This document shows, in pieces, positions 1-6,291 of a DNA stretch of 34,962 nucleotides. The DNA lies in NCBI GenBank assembly GCA_945919075.1, contig CAMEIX010000027.1, forward strand, positions 1 through 34,962, given 5' to 3'. This DNA is from an uncultured Lachnospiraceae bacterium (GTDB taxonomy: Bacteria > Bacillota > Clostridia > Lachnospirales > Lachnospiraceae). Under the pieces are notes generated by a model. The model ran no database searches, had not been told where the DNA came from, and worked only from the letters and a program-made list of their open reading frames with translations. The stretch's first letter is position 1. Every line of letters begins with the position of its first letter. Both the position numbers and the translations under genes were made by a program.

Positions 1-12
1 TATCAGCTTCAT
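1..12 (-). CDS. Possible gene start running off the left edge
   Basis: Only the first few codons would lie in the window (ATG at 12, alternatives at 18 and 21). An AAAGGA ribosome site at about 22-27 and a good promoter at 45-73 point the same way, so a minus-strand gene probably begins here. Nothing can be said about its product. Confidence 0.3.
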
Positions 13-44
13 CTGCATCATCCTTTCACTAACAGTATGTACTT

Positions 45-73
45 ATTATACTGTTACTATTAGCCAAAATCAA
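45..73 (-). promoter_or_regulatory. Sigma-70-type promoter reading leftward
   Basis: On the minus strand there is a perfect TATAAT -10 box (45-50) and a TTGATT -35 box (68-73) with a 17-nt spacer. It would drive the gene that leaves the window on the left. The -35 box overlaps one arm of the inverted repeat at 57-97, so repression by a protein bound there is plausible. Confidence 0.5.
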
Positions 74-97
74 CGTTTTTTCATTTTTGGCTAATAG
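57..97. repeat. 13-bp perfect inverted repeat, likely operator
   Basis: The arms CTATTAGCCAAAA (57-69) and TTTTGGCTAATAG (85-97) are perfect complements separated by 15 nt. No T-run fits a terminator, and the left arm overlaps the -35 box of the leftward promoter. A repressor or activator site fits best; the binding protein is unknown. Confidence 0.5.
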
Positions 98-147
98 AAT
101 AAGGTTTGGAGTTTGAATCATATTACCAGAAAAGCAAAACGCATATT

Positions 148-294
148 TTATTTTCTATTCTTTGATAATATCTCCTCTGCCACTTCCATACACTTCATAT
201 AAACCTCGGAAGGCTGTACAATCATTATTAGTTCTCGTGGAAAACAAAATAAATTCAATGCCTTCGATGTCTGTCCCGATGGGTTCCTAATTTC
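148..294 (-). pseudogene. Orphan 48-codon reading frame, possible gene tail
   Basis: An open frame of 48 codons ends with TAA at 148-150 and is bounded upstream by an in-frame TAA at 295-297. It has no ribosome site and no start codon at its head, only internal ATGs. The translation looks protein-like (…FCFPRELIMIVQPSEVYMK…, then an amphipathic helix ending SKNRK), so it may be the C-terminal remnant of a decayed gene. I do not recognise the family. It could also be chance. Confidence 0.3.
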
Positions 295-310
295 TTATCC
301 ATACTTAAAT

Positions 311-349
311 GAAAAGGGGCTCTACCCCGGTATTTATCAGGGATAGAGC
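311..349 (-). terminator. Rho-independent terminator after the small XRE gene
   Basis: The arms GCTCTACCC (319-327) and GGGATAGAGC (340-349) form a stem that, read on the minus strand, is followed by CCCCTTTTCATTT. The stem includes the stop codon of the XRE-type regulator gene, so this transcript probably ends here. Confidence 0.65.
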
Positions 350-534
350 TCCTCGAAAGATATTTCAAAATATTTGATTAGTCGTTTTACTGTGTCTACA
401 GAAGGATTCGCTCCTTCTTCATTTTCGATTGTAATAATCGTACGCTTACTGATTCCGGTAGCTTCAACCACCTGATCTATCGTAAGCCCTGTTCCCTGTC
501 GTATCTCCTTCAATCTTGACTGATGTTTCACCAT
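337..534 (-). CDS. XRE-family HTH regulator, about 65 aa
   Basis: This is a single Cro/C1-type helix-turn-helix domain filling the whole protein: QGTGLTIDQVVEATGIS, then the recognition-helix stretch KRTIITIENEEGANPS and a closing hydrophobic helix (VKRLIKYFEISFEELYP). I chose the ATG at 534 rather than 540 because GGAGG lies 8 nt before it and only 2 nt before the other. Such small regulators usually bind operators as dimers and often control their own operon or a neighbouring mobile element. The gene follows the HIRAN gene after 32 nt and ends inside a terminator hairpin, so it looks like the last gene of its transcript. Family assignment is firm; the target is unknown. Confidence 0.8.
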   Translation of the reverse strand: MVKHQSRLKEIRQGTGLTIDQVVEATGISKRTIITIENEEGANPSVDTVKRLIKYFEISFEELYP

Positions 535-566
535 AGACATTTCCTCCCCACACAGAAAATAGATTG

Positions 567-884
567 CTATTTCTTTTTGTGAGGTTTTTCTTCGTTGTTA
601 AGCACGCAAAGCACTCCCTTCGGAAGAACATACAGAACAGTTCCCTTTGCAGTATCTCCAATCTTGTCATACAACCTTCCAGCGCTGTAGCTTTCGCCCA
701 CTACCGTGTAAGGGCTGTTTGCCACATAGCCAATATGTCCGATACCGGGCATCTCAACTTTGATCGCTTCCCTATCATATTCATTATCAGGCTCCTTGAC
801 CAGTTTAACCTTCATCTTTGGCTCAAGGAAATCCTGGCCATGATGGTGATTCGTTCCTGCTATTGTAAAATAAATCTCTGCCAT
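567..884 (-). CDS. HIRAN-domain protein
   Basis: This 105-aa protein consists of almost nothing but a HIRAN domain: FTIAGTNHHHGQDFL at the start, then KLVKEPDNEYDREAIKV and the GHIGYVANS strand typical of the family. HIRAN domains bind DNA, for instance 3' single-stranded ends in the eukaryotic HLTF helicase, and bacterial stand-alone versions occur near replication, repair and mobile-element genes. GGAGG lies 7 nt before the ATG at 884. The tail is Lys-rich (EEKPHKKK). It sits in front of the small XRE gene and 243 nt after the ADP-ribosylglycohydrolase gene. The role as a DNA-end sensor is inferred from the family only. Confidence 0.75.
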   Translation of the reverse strand: MAEIYFTIAGTNHHHGQDFLEPKMKVKLVKEPDNEYDREAIKVEMPGIGHIGYVANSPYTVVGESYSAGRLYDKIGDTAKGTVLYVLPKGVLCVLNNEEKPHKKK

Positions 885-1127
885 ATCGACACCTCCAACA
901 ATGTATTCTTGTTTCTATTTGGTAGTTTATGATCATACATTATCAGATAAGGTGTCCGTTAAAAATGACAGGTTGAATTCCTTGCTTGCGTTAATGTGTA
1001 GAAGAATGTATTAGGAATTCATTCTCTCAAACGGAGGGGAAGCAGTAACTTTATCCTCTGTTTAAAAGAAATGAAAGCAAAGGAGACCCTAATTTCCAGT
1101 CGATTGCCGTGGTCTGTTTCAGGATCT

Positions 1128-2102
1128 TTACTTCCATAACAACCTTGCTTTTTCACACAAGTCTTCAACATACTCCTTCTGCGTTATCTCACCTAACCAA
1201 TCTTTCGGTATTGCATCTACGCCATAATACAAGCCGGCAAGTCCACCTGCAACTGCTGCCACGGTATCTGTATCATGTCCCATATTTACTACTTTCAATA
1301 AACACTCTTTCAAGGAATCTGTGGTAATTAGGCACCATACTGCTGCTTCAATGGTTTCAATCACGTAACCGCCGCTTCTCATTTCACTTTCCTCTATCTG
1401 TTGGAGTTCATCCAAATGAAACAGCCTTGTAAAATGTGCCATTTCATAATAATTATCCTTGTCCATTCCGTAAAACTTTAATCCTTTATCAATACCCGTT
1501 TGCAAAATGTTCTTAAGTGATGATTCACCTTCAGAATGAAGCAGTACATCAACCATTGCATAATATAATCCGCATGCCATTTTACTTCTGAGATGATTAT
1601 GGGTTAATCCGGACACTTTATGAATAAGCTTCATCTTATCATCTTCCGAAGTCTCCTCATCTAATGCCAGAAATATACATGCCGGGAGAATCCTCATTAA
1701 GGAACCATTACCATTAGAATTTTCATCTGTGCATCCGCAGGTATCAATATTCTTGTCCTTTATATAACGATAAATGGCTTCCGTGCAGGTGTTTCCCTGA
1801 TCAAAGGCTTCTCCATACTGTGTATATTTTCCTTCTAATTCCCACTTGCAGAAGCATTCCATAATGTCTAACAAATCAATTTTCTTATTATTTACAATAC
1901 TGTCAAGAGTAGCAAGTGCCATACTTCCATCGTCCGACCATGTACCTGCCGGCATATTATATGCACCACCGGATTCCATTCCTTTTACCAGTCCGACTTT
2001 CCTTGTGATAATTTCTTCTTTCTCCATAAACTGTACCGGAACACCTAATGCGTCCCCTACAATAAGCCCCATCATACCGTCAAGCCAAATATTTCTGTCC
2101 AT
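1128..2102 (-). CDS. ADP-ribosylglycohydrolase (DraG family)
   Basis: The 324-aa product has the all-helical ADP-ribosylglycohydrolase fold, which removes ADP-ribose from proteins or nucleic acids using a pair of Mg ions. Visible metal-site motifs are GDALGVP near residues 16-22, TWSDDGSM at 54-61 (usually DDT; here DDG), NGNGSLMR at 130-137, and GHDTDT at 275-280 followed by VAAVAGGLAG. Length is normal. GGAGG precedes the ATG by a normal distance. With the macrodomain protein at 4710-5237, it is the second ADP-ribose-processing enzyme within about 3 kb. Substrate is unknown: DraG itself acts on ADP-ribosyl-Arg in nitrogenase reductase, but other members act on different linkages. Confidence 0.88.
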   Translation of the reverse strand: MDRNIWLDGMMGLIVGDALGVPVQFMEKEEIITRKVGLVKGMESGGAYNMPAGTWSDDGSMALATLDSIVNNKKIDLLDIMECFCKWELEGKYTQYGEAFDQGNTCTEAIYRYIKDKNIDTCGCTDENSNGNGSLMRILPACIFLALDEETSEDDKMKLIHKVSGLTHNHLRSKMACGLYYAMVDVLLHSEGESSLKNILQTGIDKGLKFYGMDKDNYYEMAHFTRLFHLDELQQIEESEMRSGGYVIETIEAAVWCLITTDSLKECLLKVVNMGHDTDTVAAVAGGLAGLYYGVDAIPKDWLGEITQKEYVEDLCEKARLLWK

Positions 2103-2163
2103 ATCAAGACCTCCTTCACATTCATCTAGAAGAAAATACCATAACCTTCCAAAACCGACACTA

Positions 2164-2316
2164 TCAATTCACCCTCACATTATCAATTCTAATCTCATTT
2201 TCATCAACGTTCTCTTCGATTGTCTCGAAAAGCTTTCCAACCAAATAATCCAGTTTTTCCTCTGGCAAATCATCCTCTACTTCTATATTAATTATTATCT
2301 GTCTGTAATGCTTCAT
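2164..2316 (-). CDS. Small acidic hypothetical protein, 50 aa
   Basis: A short frame starts at ATG 2316 (MKHYRQIIINIEVEDD…) and ends with TGA at 2164-2166. It lies 20 nt after the CoiA-like gene and 61 nt before the ADP-ribosylglycohydrolase gene. Predicted strand-helix-strand pattern: a beta strand (QIIINIEVE), an amphipathic helix (PEEKLDYLVGKLFETIEE), then another strand (EIRIDNVRV). The ribosome site (GGATGG) is weak. The strongly biased composition and the fit between neighbours argue for a real gene. No family recognised. Confidence 0.55.
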   Translation of the reverse strand: MKHYRQIIINIEVEDDLPEEKLDYLVGKLFETIEENVDENEIRIDNVRVN

Positions 2317-2336
2317 TTTTCAATTCCATCCATATC

Positions 2337-3707
2337 TTAGTACTTCTTACCAGTGATTTTCCTCGTATATCTGCATTTTGGATAATTACTACACCCGATA
2401 AATGAACCAAACTTTCCACTCTTTTCCTTCAGCTGTCCACCACAATCAGGACAGACATTCGAATCATATGCTCTTTTCTTTATTGCCACCGGATGATTTA
2501 TCTTTTCATGTATAACTGATGTATTCTTTGAGCAATCATAACAGGTTCCAAGATTAACTCTGCCAGCTCCTCCATAGGAACTGAACTCTTTTTCCATAGC
2601 AATTTTACCGCAGAACTCACATTTTACCCATCTATTTCCATCGGCATCTCGTATTTGAGTTTCTTGATTCTTAAAGTTATTAGTAACCGCAGCCTTAAAT
2701 GCATCCTCTTTTTCCTTTCGGTCTCTTTCCTTTCGTTCAGCTTCTAATCGCTGTTTTTCTGCAAGCTCTGCTCTACGTCTTTCTGCCTTCTCCTTCTGAC
2801 GAATCATTTCCTTATTCTTTTCTTCCTGATGTTTAGCGTTCTCCGCAATAATCTTCTTAAGATATTCCTCTCGCTCTATCCTTTCACGCTCATGCTTCTG
2901 TCTGATAGACTCTTGTTCCCAGGAAAATTTATCCTTTGCAATTTCTAACAATTCTTTGAGAGCCTTTCCTAAATAGAAAACATCTCCAAATTCACTTATA
3001 TCAAACTGACTAAGCAATCCCGATGCAAAAGTTATTTCTTGCCATAATCCATCAATATCCTGTTCAAAATAGACAGCTTTGAGTTTAGCCTTGTAATAGT
3101 CAATATCATCAATGGAAAGATACAAGCAATACCCCTGTCTTGTCTGTATTTTCATCAGACTTTCCGGATACTGACCGTTCCCACCTCCATTAAGTGCATC
3201 AACAATATAAATAATACGAATACCTTTGCTGTTACTTTCTAAGATATCAAACTTTTCATCTGATAAATTAACTCGCTCATGTGAATAACTCACCGCTATT
3301 GATTTTGTTCTAGACAATAGTGTAAATTCATATTTACGTTCGTGGTTCTCTACTGCTGATATCGGAACTCTGGATTCAATATTGGCATCTTGCAACTTAT
3401 CATCCATCCAGCATTTAAGAACAATTTTTGAATCAACAGAACATTTTCCTTCTGTTACCAGGTGGCAATCTTTTTCATGTTCCCCTTCTTTAAGTCTAAA
3501 ATGCTGTTCTCGTAAATTTCGATCACCCGCTACCAATGTAAGAATCGCCCCGCAACCACATGGACAGGTAAGCTGATTGCGACGACTTTTTTCTCTAAGT
3601 GCCTCAACCTTTTCGGGAATATTTATTTGTCTTCCATTCACAACGGTAAATATCGATTCAATTCCGATGTATTTACCCTCACATAGACACATAGTTCTTT
3701 GAGCCAT
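2337..3707 (-). CDS. CoiA-like zinc-ribbon protein with coiled coil and topoisomerase-type zinc finger
   Basis: The 456-aa product is modular. At the N-terminus MCLCEGK and CPCGCGA (48-54), followed by QHFRL, resemble the zinc-binding head of competence protein CoiA. The middle matches the region where CoiA carries a PD-(D/E)xK nuclease, but the core is altered: IAVSYSHE stands where IAIE-type acidic residues are expected. Residues of about 255-345 form a highly charged Glu/Lys/Arg coiled coil. Two further zinc sites follow: CEFCGK paired with CYDCS, and at the end CPDCGGQL with GSFIGCSNYPKC, a classic topoisomerase I C4 finger that binds single-stranded DNA. Likely a DNA-binding protein linked to uptake, repair or processing. 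Nuclease activity is doubtful on the residues seen. Confidence 0.65.
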   Translation of the reverse strand: MAQRTMCLCEGKYIGIESIFTVVNGRQINIPEKVEALREKSRRNQLTCPCGCGAILTLVAGDRNLREQHFRLKEGEHEKDCHLVTEGKCSVDSKIVLKCWMDDKLQDANIESRVPISAVENHERKYEFTLLSRTKSIAVSYSHERVNLSDEKFDILESNSKGIRIIYIVDALNGGGNGQYPESLMKIQTRQGYCLYLSIDDIDYYKAKLKAVYFEQDIDGLWQEITFASGLLSQFDISEFGDVFYLGKALKELLEIAKDKFSWEQESIRQKHERERIEREEYLKKIIAENAKHQEEKNKEMIRQKEKAERRRAELAEKQRLEAERKERDRKEKEDAFKAAVTNNFKNQETQIRDADGNRWVKCEFCGKIAMEKEFSSYGGAGRVNLGTCYDCSKNTSVIHEKINHPVAIKKRAYDSNVCPDCGGQLKEKSGKFGSFIGCSNYPKCRYTRKITGKKY

Positions 3708-3725
3708 CTACAATCACCACCTTCA

Positions 3726-4402
3726 CTATATATAATAAATTTGTTTATCATTCAAACGAATACATGCAAGTTTAGCACCATCTCTTTTGCCCTTTGCAGA
3801 GCAGCCACAATCAATATCATAAAATGTGCAATCTAAATCCTCATCATAAGACTTATACACATCTCCGTTATTAAATGGCAGTTCTTCTTCCAGAGTTGTC
3901 GGTGTATGTCCTGCAACAACTACTCCATGTTCAATACCTCCATAAATATATGCATCATCTCTTGCATATAAATAAAATTCATCAATTGATTCATAGGCAC
4001 GTTCGGTATCAACACCTTCTAGAGTATCAATGTACCCAGCATGTACTATTACATAATTCCTACCACTTACCTCCAATAAATAAAACAAAGGAAAATCCTC
4101 AAACATGTTCGCATAATATGATAATTCACTTAATGTACAGCCGTGAATCTCTATCAAATTTTGAATAGTCCCATAATAATCAAATACGCCCTGTGAGGCT
4201 TGTTTTATAAGTGCAAATACAATTCTTGTATCTTCCAAGGATTCTTCTCAATCCACTTAATCATCTCATAACTCTTTGGTCCTCTGTCTATATAATCACC
4301 TGCAAAAACCAAAACATCCTCATCGGACAATTTAATTTTTTCTATCATCATAAGCATGTCATCATAACAACCATGGATATCTGACATAACATATGTACTC
4401 AT
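3726..4402 (-). pseudogene. Broken PPP-type metallophosphoesterase
   Basis: Two overlapping frames together resemble a Ser/Thr protein phosphatase (PPP-type metallophosphoesterase). The first (4205-4402) carries MSDIHG and GDYIDRG, the first two metal-binding motifs, then stops at 4205. The second (from about 4238 to 3726) resumes in another frame with DYYGTIQNL, then YVIVHAG and VVAGHTPT, the later metal-binding His motifs. The GNHD/E motif expected between the halves is absent, so the defect is a frameshift plus a small internal deletion around 4205-4240, not a simple slip. I start the gene at ATG 4402, after AGGTGG. Without GNHD/E, even a reframed product should be inactive. A sequencing error cannot restore the missing motif. 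Confidence 0.75.
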
Positions 4403-4475
4403 TAGAAGCACCACCTTTCTTTTCTTACTATTTTATAAAAAAGCTATTTCTTCATGGTCGCATGGCAGACGACAT

Positions 4476-4685
4476 CTATCTACCGGCTAACCTCCCTGTC
4501 TTTTTACCTGTTTTCGCCAATATAAGTGCATCATCATAGCTACAATTATTTTCCCTTGCATATTGCATAATTGCACGATCCAGATATGGATATTTACGAG
4601 GATTGACAAATCCATAATTTGCTTCAACCAATGCCCTATGGTAAAATGCTTGAAGTTTTTCGTCATTAATATCAAATAATCCCAT
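4476..4685 (-). CDS. Hypothetical protein, 69 aa
   Basis: This small basic protein begins MGLFDINDEKLQAFYHRALVE and contains YPYLDRAIMQYARENNC and a Lys/Gly-rich end (KTGKKTGRLAGR). It is probably all helical. AAAGGAAG lies at a normal distance before the ATG, and the gene sits 24 nt after the macrodomain gene, so it is likely co-expressed with it. No family recognised. Confidence 0.6.
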   Translation of the reverse strand: MGLFDINDEKLQAFYHRALVEANYGFVNPRKYPYLDRAIMQYARENNCSYDDALILAKTGKKTGRLAGR

Positions 4686-4709
4686 AATATTTTCTTCCTT
4701 TGCTTTTTC

Positions 4710-5237
4710 CTACAAATCTGTATATAGTTTATCTACTTCACCTTCGTAAATTCTTTCTGTCTCATTGTCAAATAGAACCCACTCAACAAATTCGAAGCTA
4801 TCAGGATTATCATCCAAGAATCTGCTCACTGTTTTTACTGCAATCTTTGCTGCAAGTTCCACTGGAAAGCAATATACCCCTGTGGAAATAGAAGGAAATG
4901 CGATACTTCTTATCCCATGTTCAAGTGCAACCTGCATAGAATGAAAATAGCAACTTGCTAGAAGTTCCTCTTCCTTACTTCTGCCGCCATTCCAAATGGG
5001 ACCCACAGTATGTATCACATAATCACATGGCAGATGATATGCTTTTGTAATCTTAGCCTGACCTGTCTCGCAACCATGAAGAGTCCTACACTCTGCTAAA
5101 AGTTCCGGTCCTGCTGCCCTGTGAATGGCACCATCAACTCCACCACCTCCTAAAAGAGAGTTGTTTGCAGCATTGACGATTGCCTGAACATCTGTAATTT
5201 TCGTAATATCACCTTTTACCGTCTTGATTAAATACAT
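4710..5237 (-). CDS. Macrodomain ADP-ribose hydrolase (YmdB/MacroD type)
   Basis: The 175-aa product is a single macrodomain. It has the GDIT strand end (residues 9-12), the nucleotide-binding [20 protein letters not shown] region (22-41) with the Asn-Asn and Gly-rich loop of MacroD/YmdB enzymes, [17 protein letters not shown], and the phosphate loop ISTGVY. These enzymes remove O-acetyl groups from O-acetyl-ADP-ribose and strip mono-ADP-ribose from acidic side chains. Length is typical. AGGTGG precedes the ATG. It stands 19 nt after the deformylase homologue, so they probably share a transcript. Enzyme class is confident; substrate is not. Confidence 0.9.
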   Translation of the reverse strand: MYLIKTVKGDITKITDVQAIVNAANNSLLGGGGVDGAIHRAAGPELLAECRTLHGCETGQAKITKAYHLPCDYVIHTVGPIWNGGRSKEEELLASCYFHSMQVALEHGIRSIAFPSISTGVYCFPVELAAKIAVKTVSRFLDDNPDSFEFVEWVLFDNETERIYEGEVDKLYTDL

Positions 5238-5256
5238 CTTTCCACCTGCCTGATTC

Positions 5257-5667
5257 TTATATTACTATTCCATTGCAATGGTCAATCTCATGCTGAATAA
5301 TCTGTGCTGTCCACCCTGAATACTTTCCATGCTGTTTCTTAAAGTTATGATCAAGATAGTCCACTTCTATTTCCTGATATCTCGTGCATGGTCTTACACC
5401 GTTCAGCGAAAGACATCCTTCCTCAGTTTGGTATGCTCCGGATTTCTTTGTAATTATCGGATTTATCATTGCAAATTGAAATGGCCCGGCTGATACTACT
5501 ATGACATTCTTTTTTACTCCAATCATATTGGCAGCCATACCAACACAGTGTTCTAAATTTGCCCTAAGTGTATCAAGCAAATCAGTCACAATCTGTTTAT
5601 CTGCCTCTGTTGCATCCACTGACTTCTGTGCCAGAAACAGCGGATCATGCATTATCTTCTTTACCAT
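5257..5667 (-). CDS. Peptide deformylase homologue with altered motif 1
   Basis: The 136-aa product has deformylase motif 2 EEGCLSL (82-88) and motif 3 QHEIDHCNG (125-133), which supply the Cys and two His metal ligands and the catalytic Glu. Motif 1, normally GxGxAAxQ, reads [10 protein letters not shown] (41-50): the Gln that stabilises the reaction intermediate is Met. So metal binding looks intact but classical deformylation may be weak or directed to another substrate. I start at ATG 5667, whose A is shared with the TAA stop of the ArsC-like gene (TAATG), preceded by AAGGG; a longer version from 5685 lacks a good site. It is likely a paralogue of the housekeeping enzyme. Confidence 0.85.
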   Translation of the reverse strand: MVKKIMHDPLFLAQKSVDATEADKQIVTDLLDTLRANLEHCVGMAANMIGVKKNVIVVSAGPFQFAMINPIITKKSGAYQTEEGCLSLNGVRPCTRYQEIEVDYLDHNFKKQHGKYSGWTAQIIQHEIDHCNGIVI

Positions 5668-6008
5668 TAATTCCATCCCTTCCATACATCAGGCTGATAT
5701 CCAAGTGTAGATTGCTTTCCATTTCTAACTACTGGTGTTTTAATTACCTGCGGATTCTCAAGTACCTTTTCCAGCTTATCTTCATCTGCAATATACTTAA
5801 TAAGAGCAAGTATATCCTGGTCTTTACCATCCCAGTTAATCATGTTTTCAAGTCCACCATTAGCCTGTGCAACAGAAGTAAACTCTCCCTTACTCATGCC
5901 TTTTTCTTTCATATCAATAAACTGATACTTTATGCCACGCTCTTTGAAAAAGCGCTCAGCCTTCTTCGTATCATTGCACTTCTTCGTGCCAAAAATTTGT
6001 ATGTTCAT
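5667..6008 (-). CDS. ArsC/Spx-family thioredoxin-fold protein
   Basis: This 113-aa protein has the ArsC-family layout: a first strand and loop MNIQIFGTKKCNDTKKAERFF with a single redox Cys (Cys11), and the conserved KTPVVRNG segment near residue 90. There is no CxxC pair, as in ArsC/YffB-like reductases that rely on glutathione or another thiol, and unlike Spx. Start ATG 6008 overlaps the stop of the membrane-protein gene (ATGA), and its own stop overlaps the deformylase start, so all three genes are translationally coupled. Arsenate reduction is only one possibility for this family. Confidence 0.8.
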   Translation of the reverse strand: MNIQIFGTKKCNDTKKAERFFKERGIKYQFIDMKEKGMSKGEFTSVAQANGGLENMINWDGKDQDILALIKYIADEDKLEKVLENPQVIKTPVVRNGKQSTLGYQPDVWKGWN

Positions 6009-6220
6009 GATTTTCCTTCTTTTCTTACTAATATTGTCAGGATAACTGCAACAATAAGCGAAATCGCAAATATAGAAATCATCACAATTCCTATCGTTAC
6101 ACCTATATTGTATTTCGTAACATCCTCTGGATGCATTCTGTATCCATGAAAAGATGCTCCTATCACCAACGATACGACAGCGATTATGTAGAATATTCTA
6201 CTCACTATTTTCTTATTCAT
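6005..6220 (-). CDS. Small two-helix membrane protein, 71 aa
   Basis: There are two predicted transmembrane helices: IFYIIAVVSLVIGASF (about residues 9-24) and IGVTIGIVMISIFAISLIVA (about 39-58), with a short loop containing HGYRMHPED and a basic tail (VRKEGKS). The start has a purine-rich site. Its stop overlaps the ArsC-like start by 4 nt (ATGA). It lies 71 nt after the HelD-like helicase gene. No family recognised; possibly a membrane partner of the downstream redox/deformylase pair. Confidence 0.65.
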   Translation of the reverse strand: MNKKIVSRIFYIIAVVSLVIGASFHGYRMHPEDVTKYNIGVTIGIVMISIFAISLIVAVILTILVRKEGKS

Positions 6221-6291
6221 TTTTACAGACTCCTATCTTCGTGATTGCAATTGTTAATGGCTTTGACATATCTTATCTTGTCCCTTTCAGT

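Noticed and set aside
567..932. Plus-strand open frames across the HIRAN gene and elsewhere
   Set aside because: These frames are antisense shadows of minus-strand genes; they lack ribosome sites and protein-like composition.
974..1021. TGAATTCCT/AGGAATTCA inverted repeat as a terminator
   Set aside because: The loop is 30 nt and there is no T-run on either side; too weak to list as a feature.
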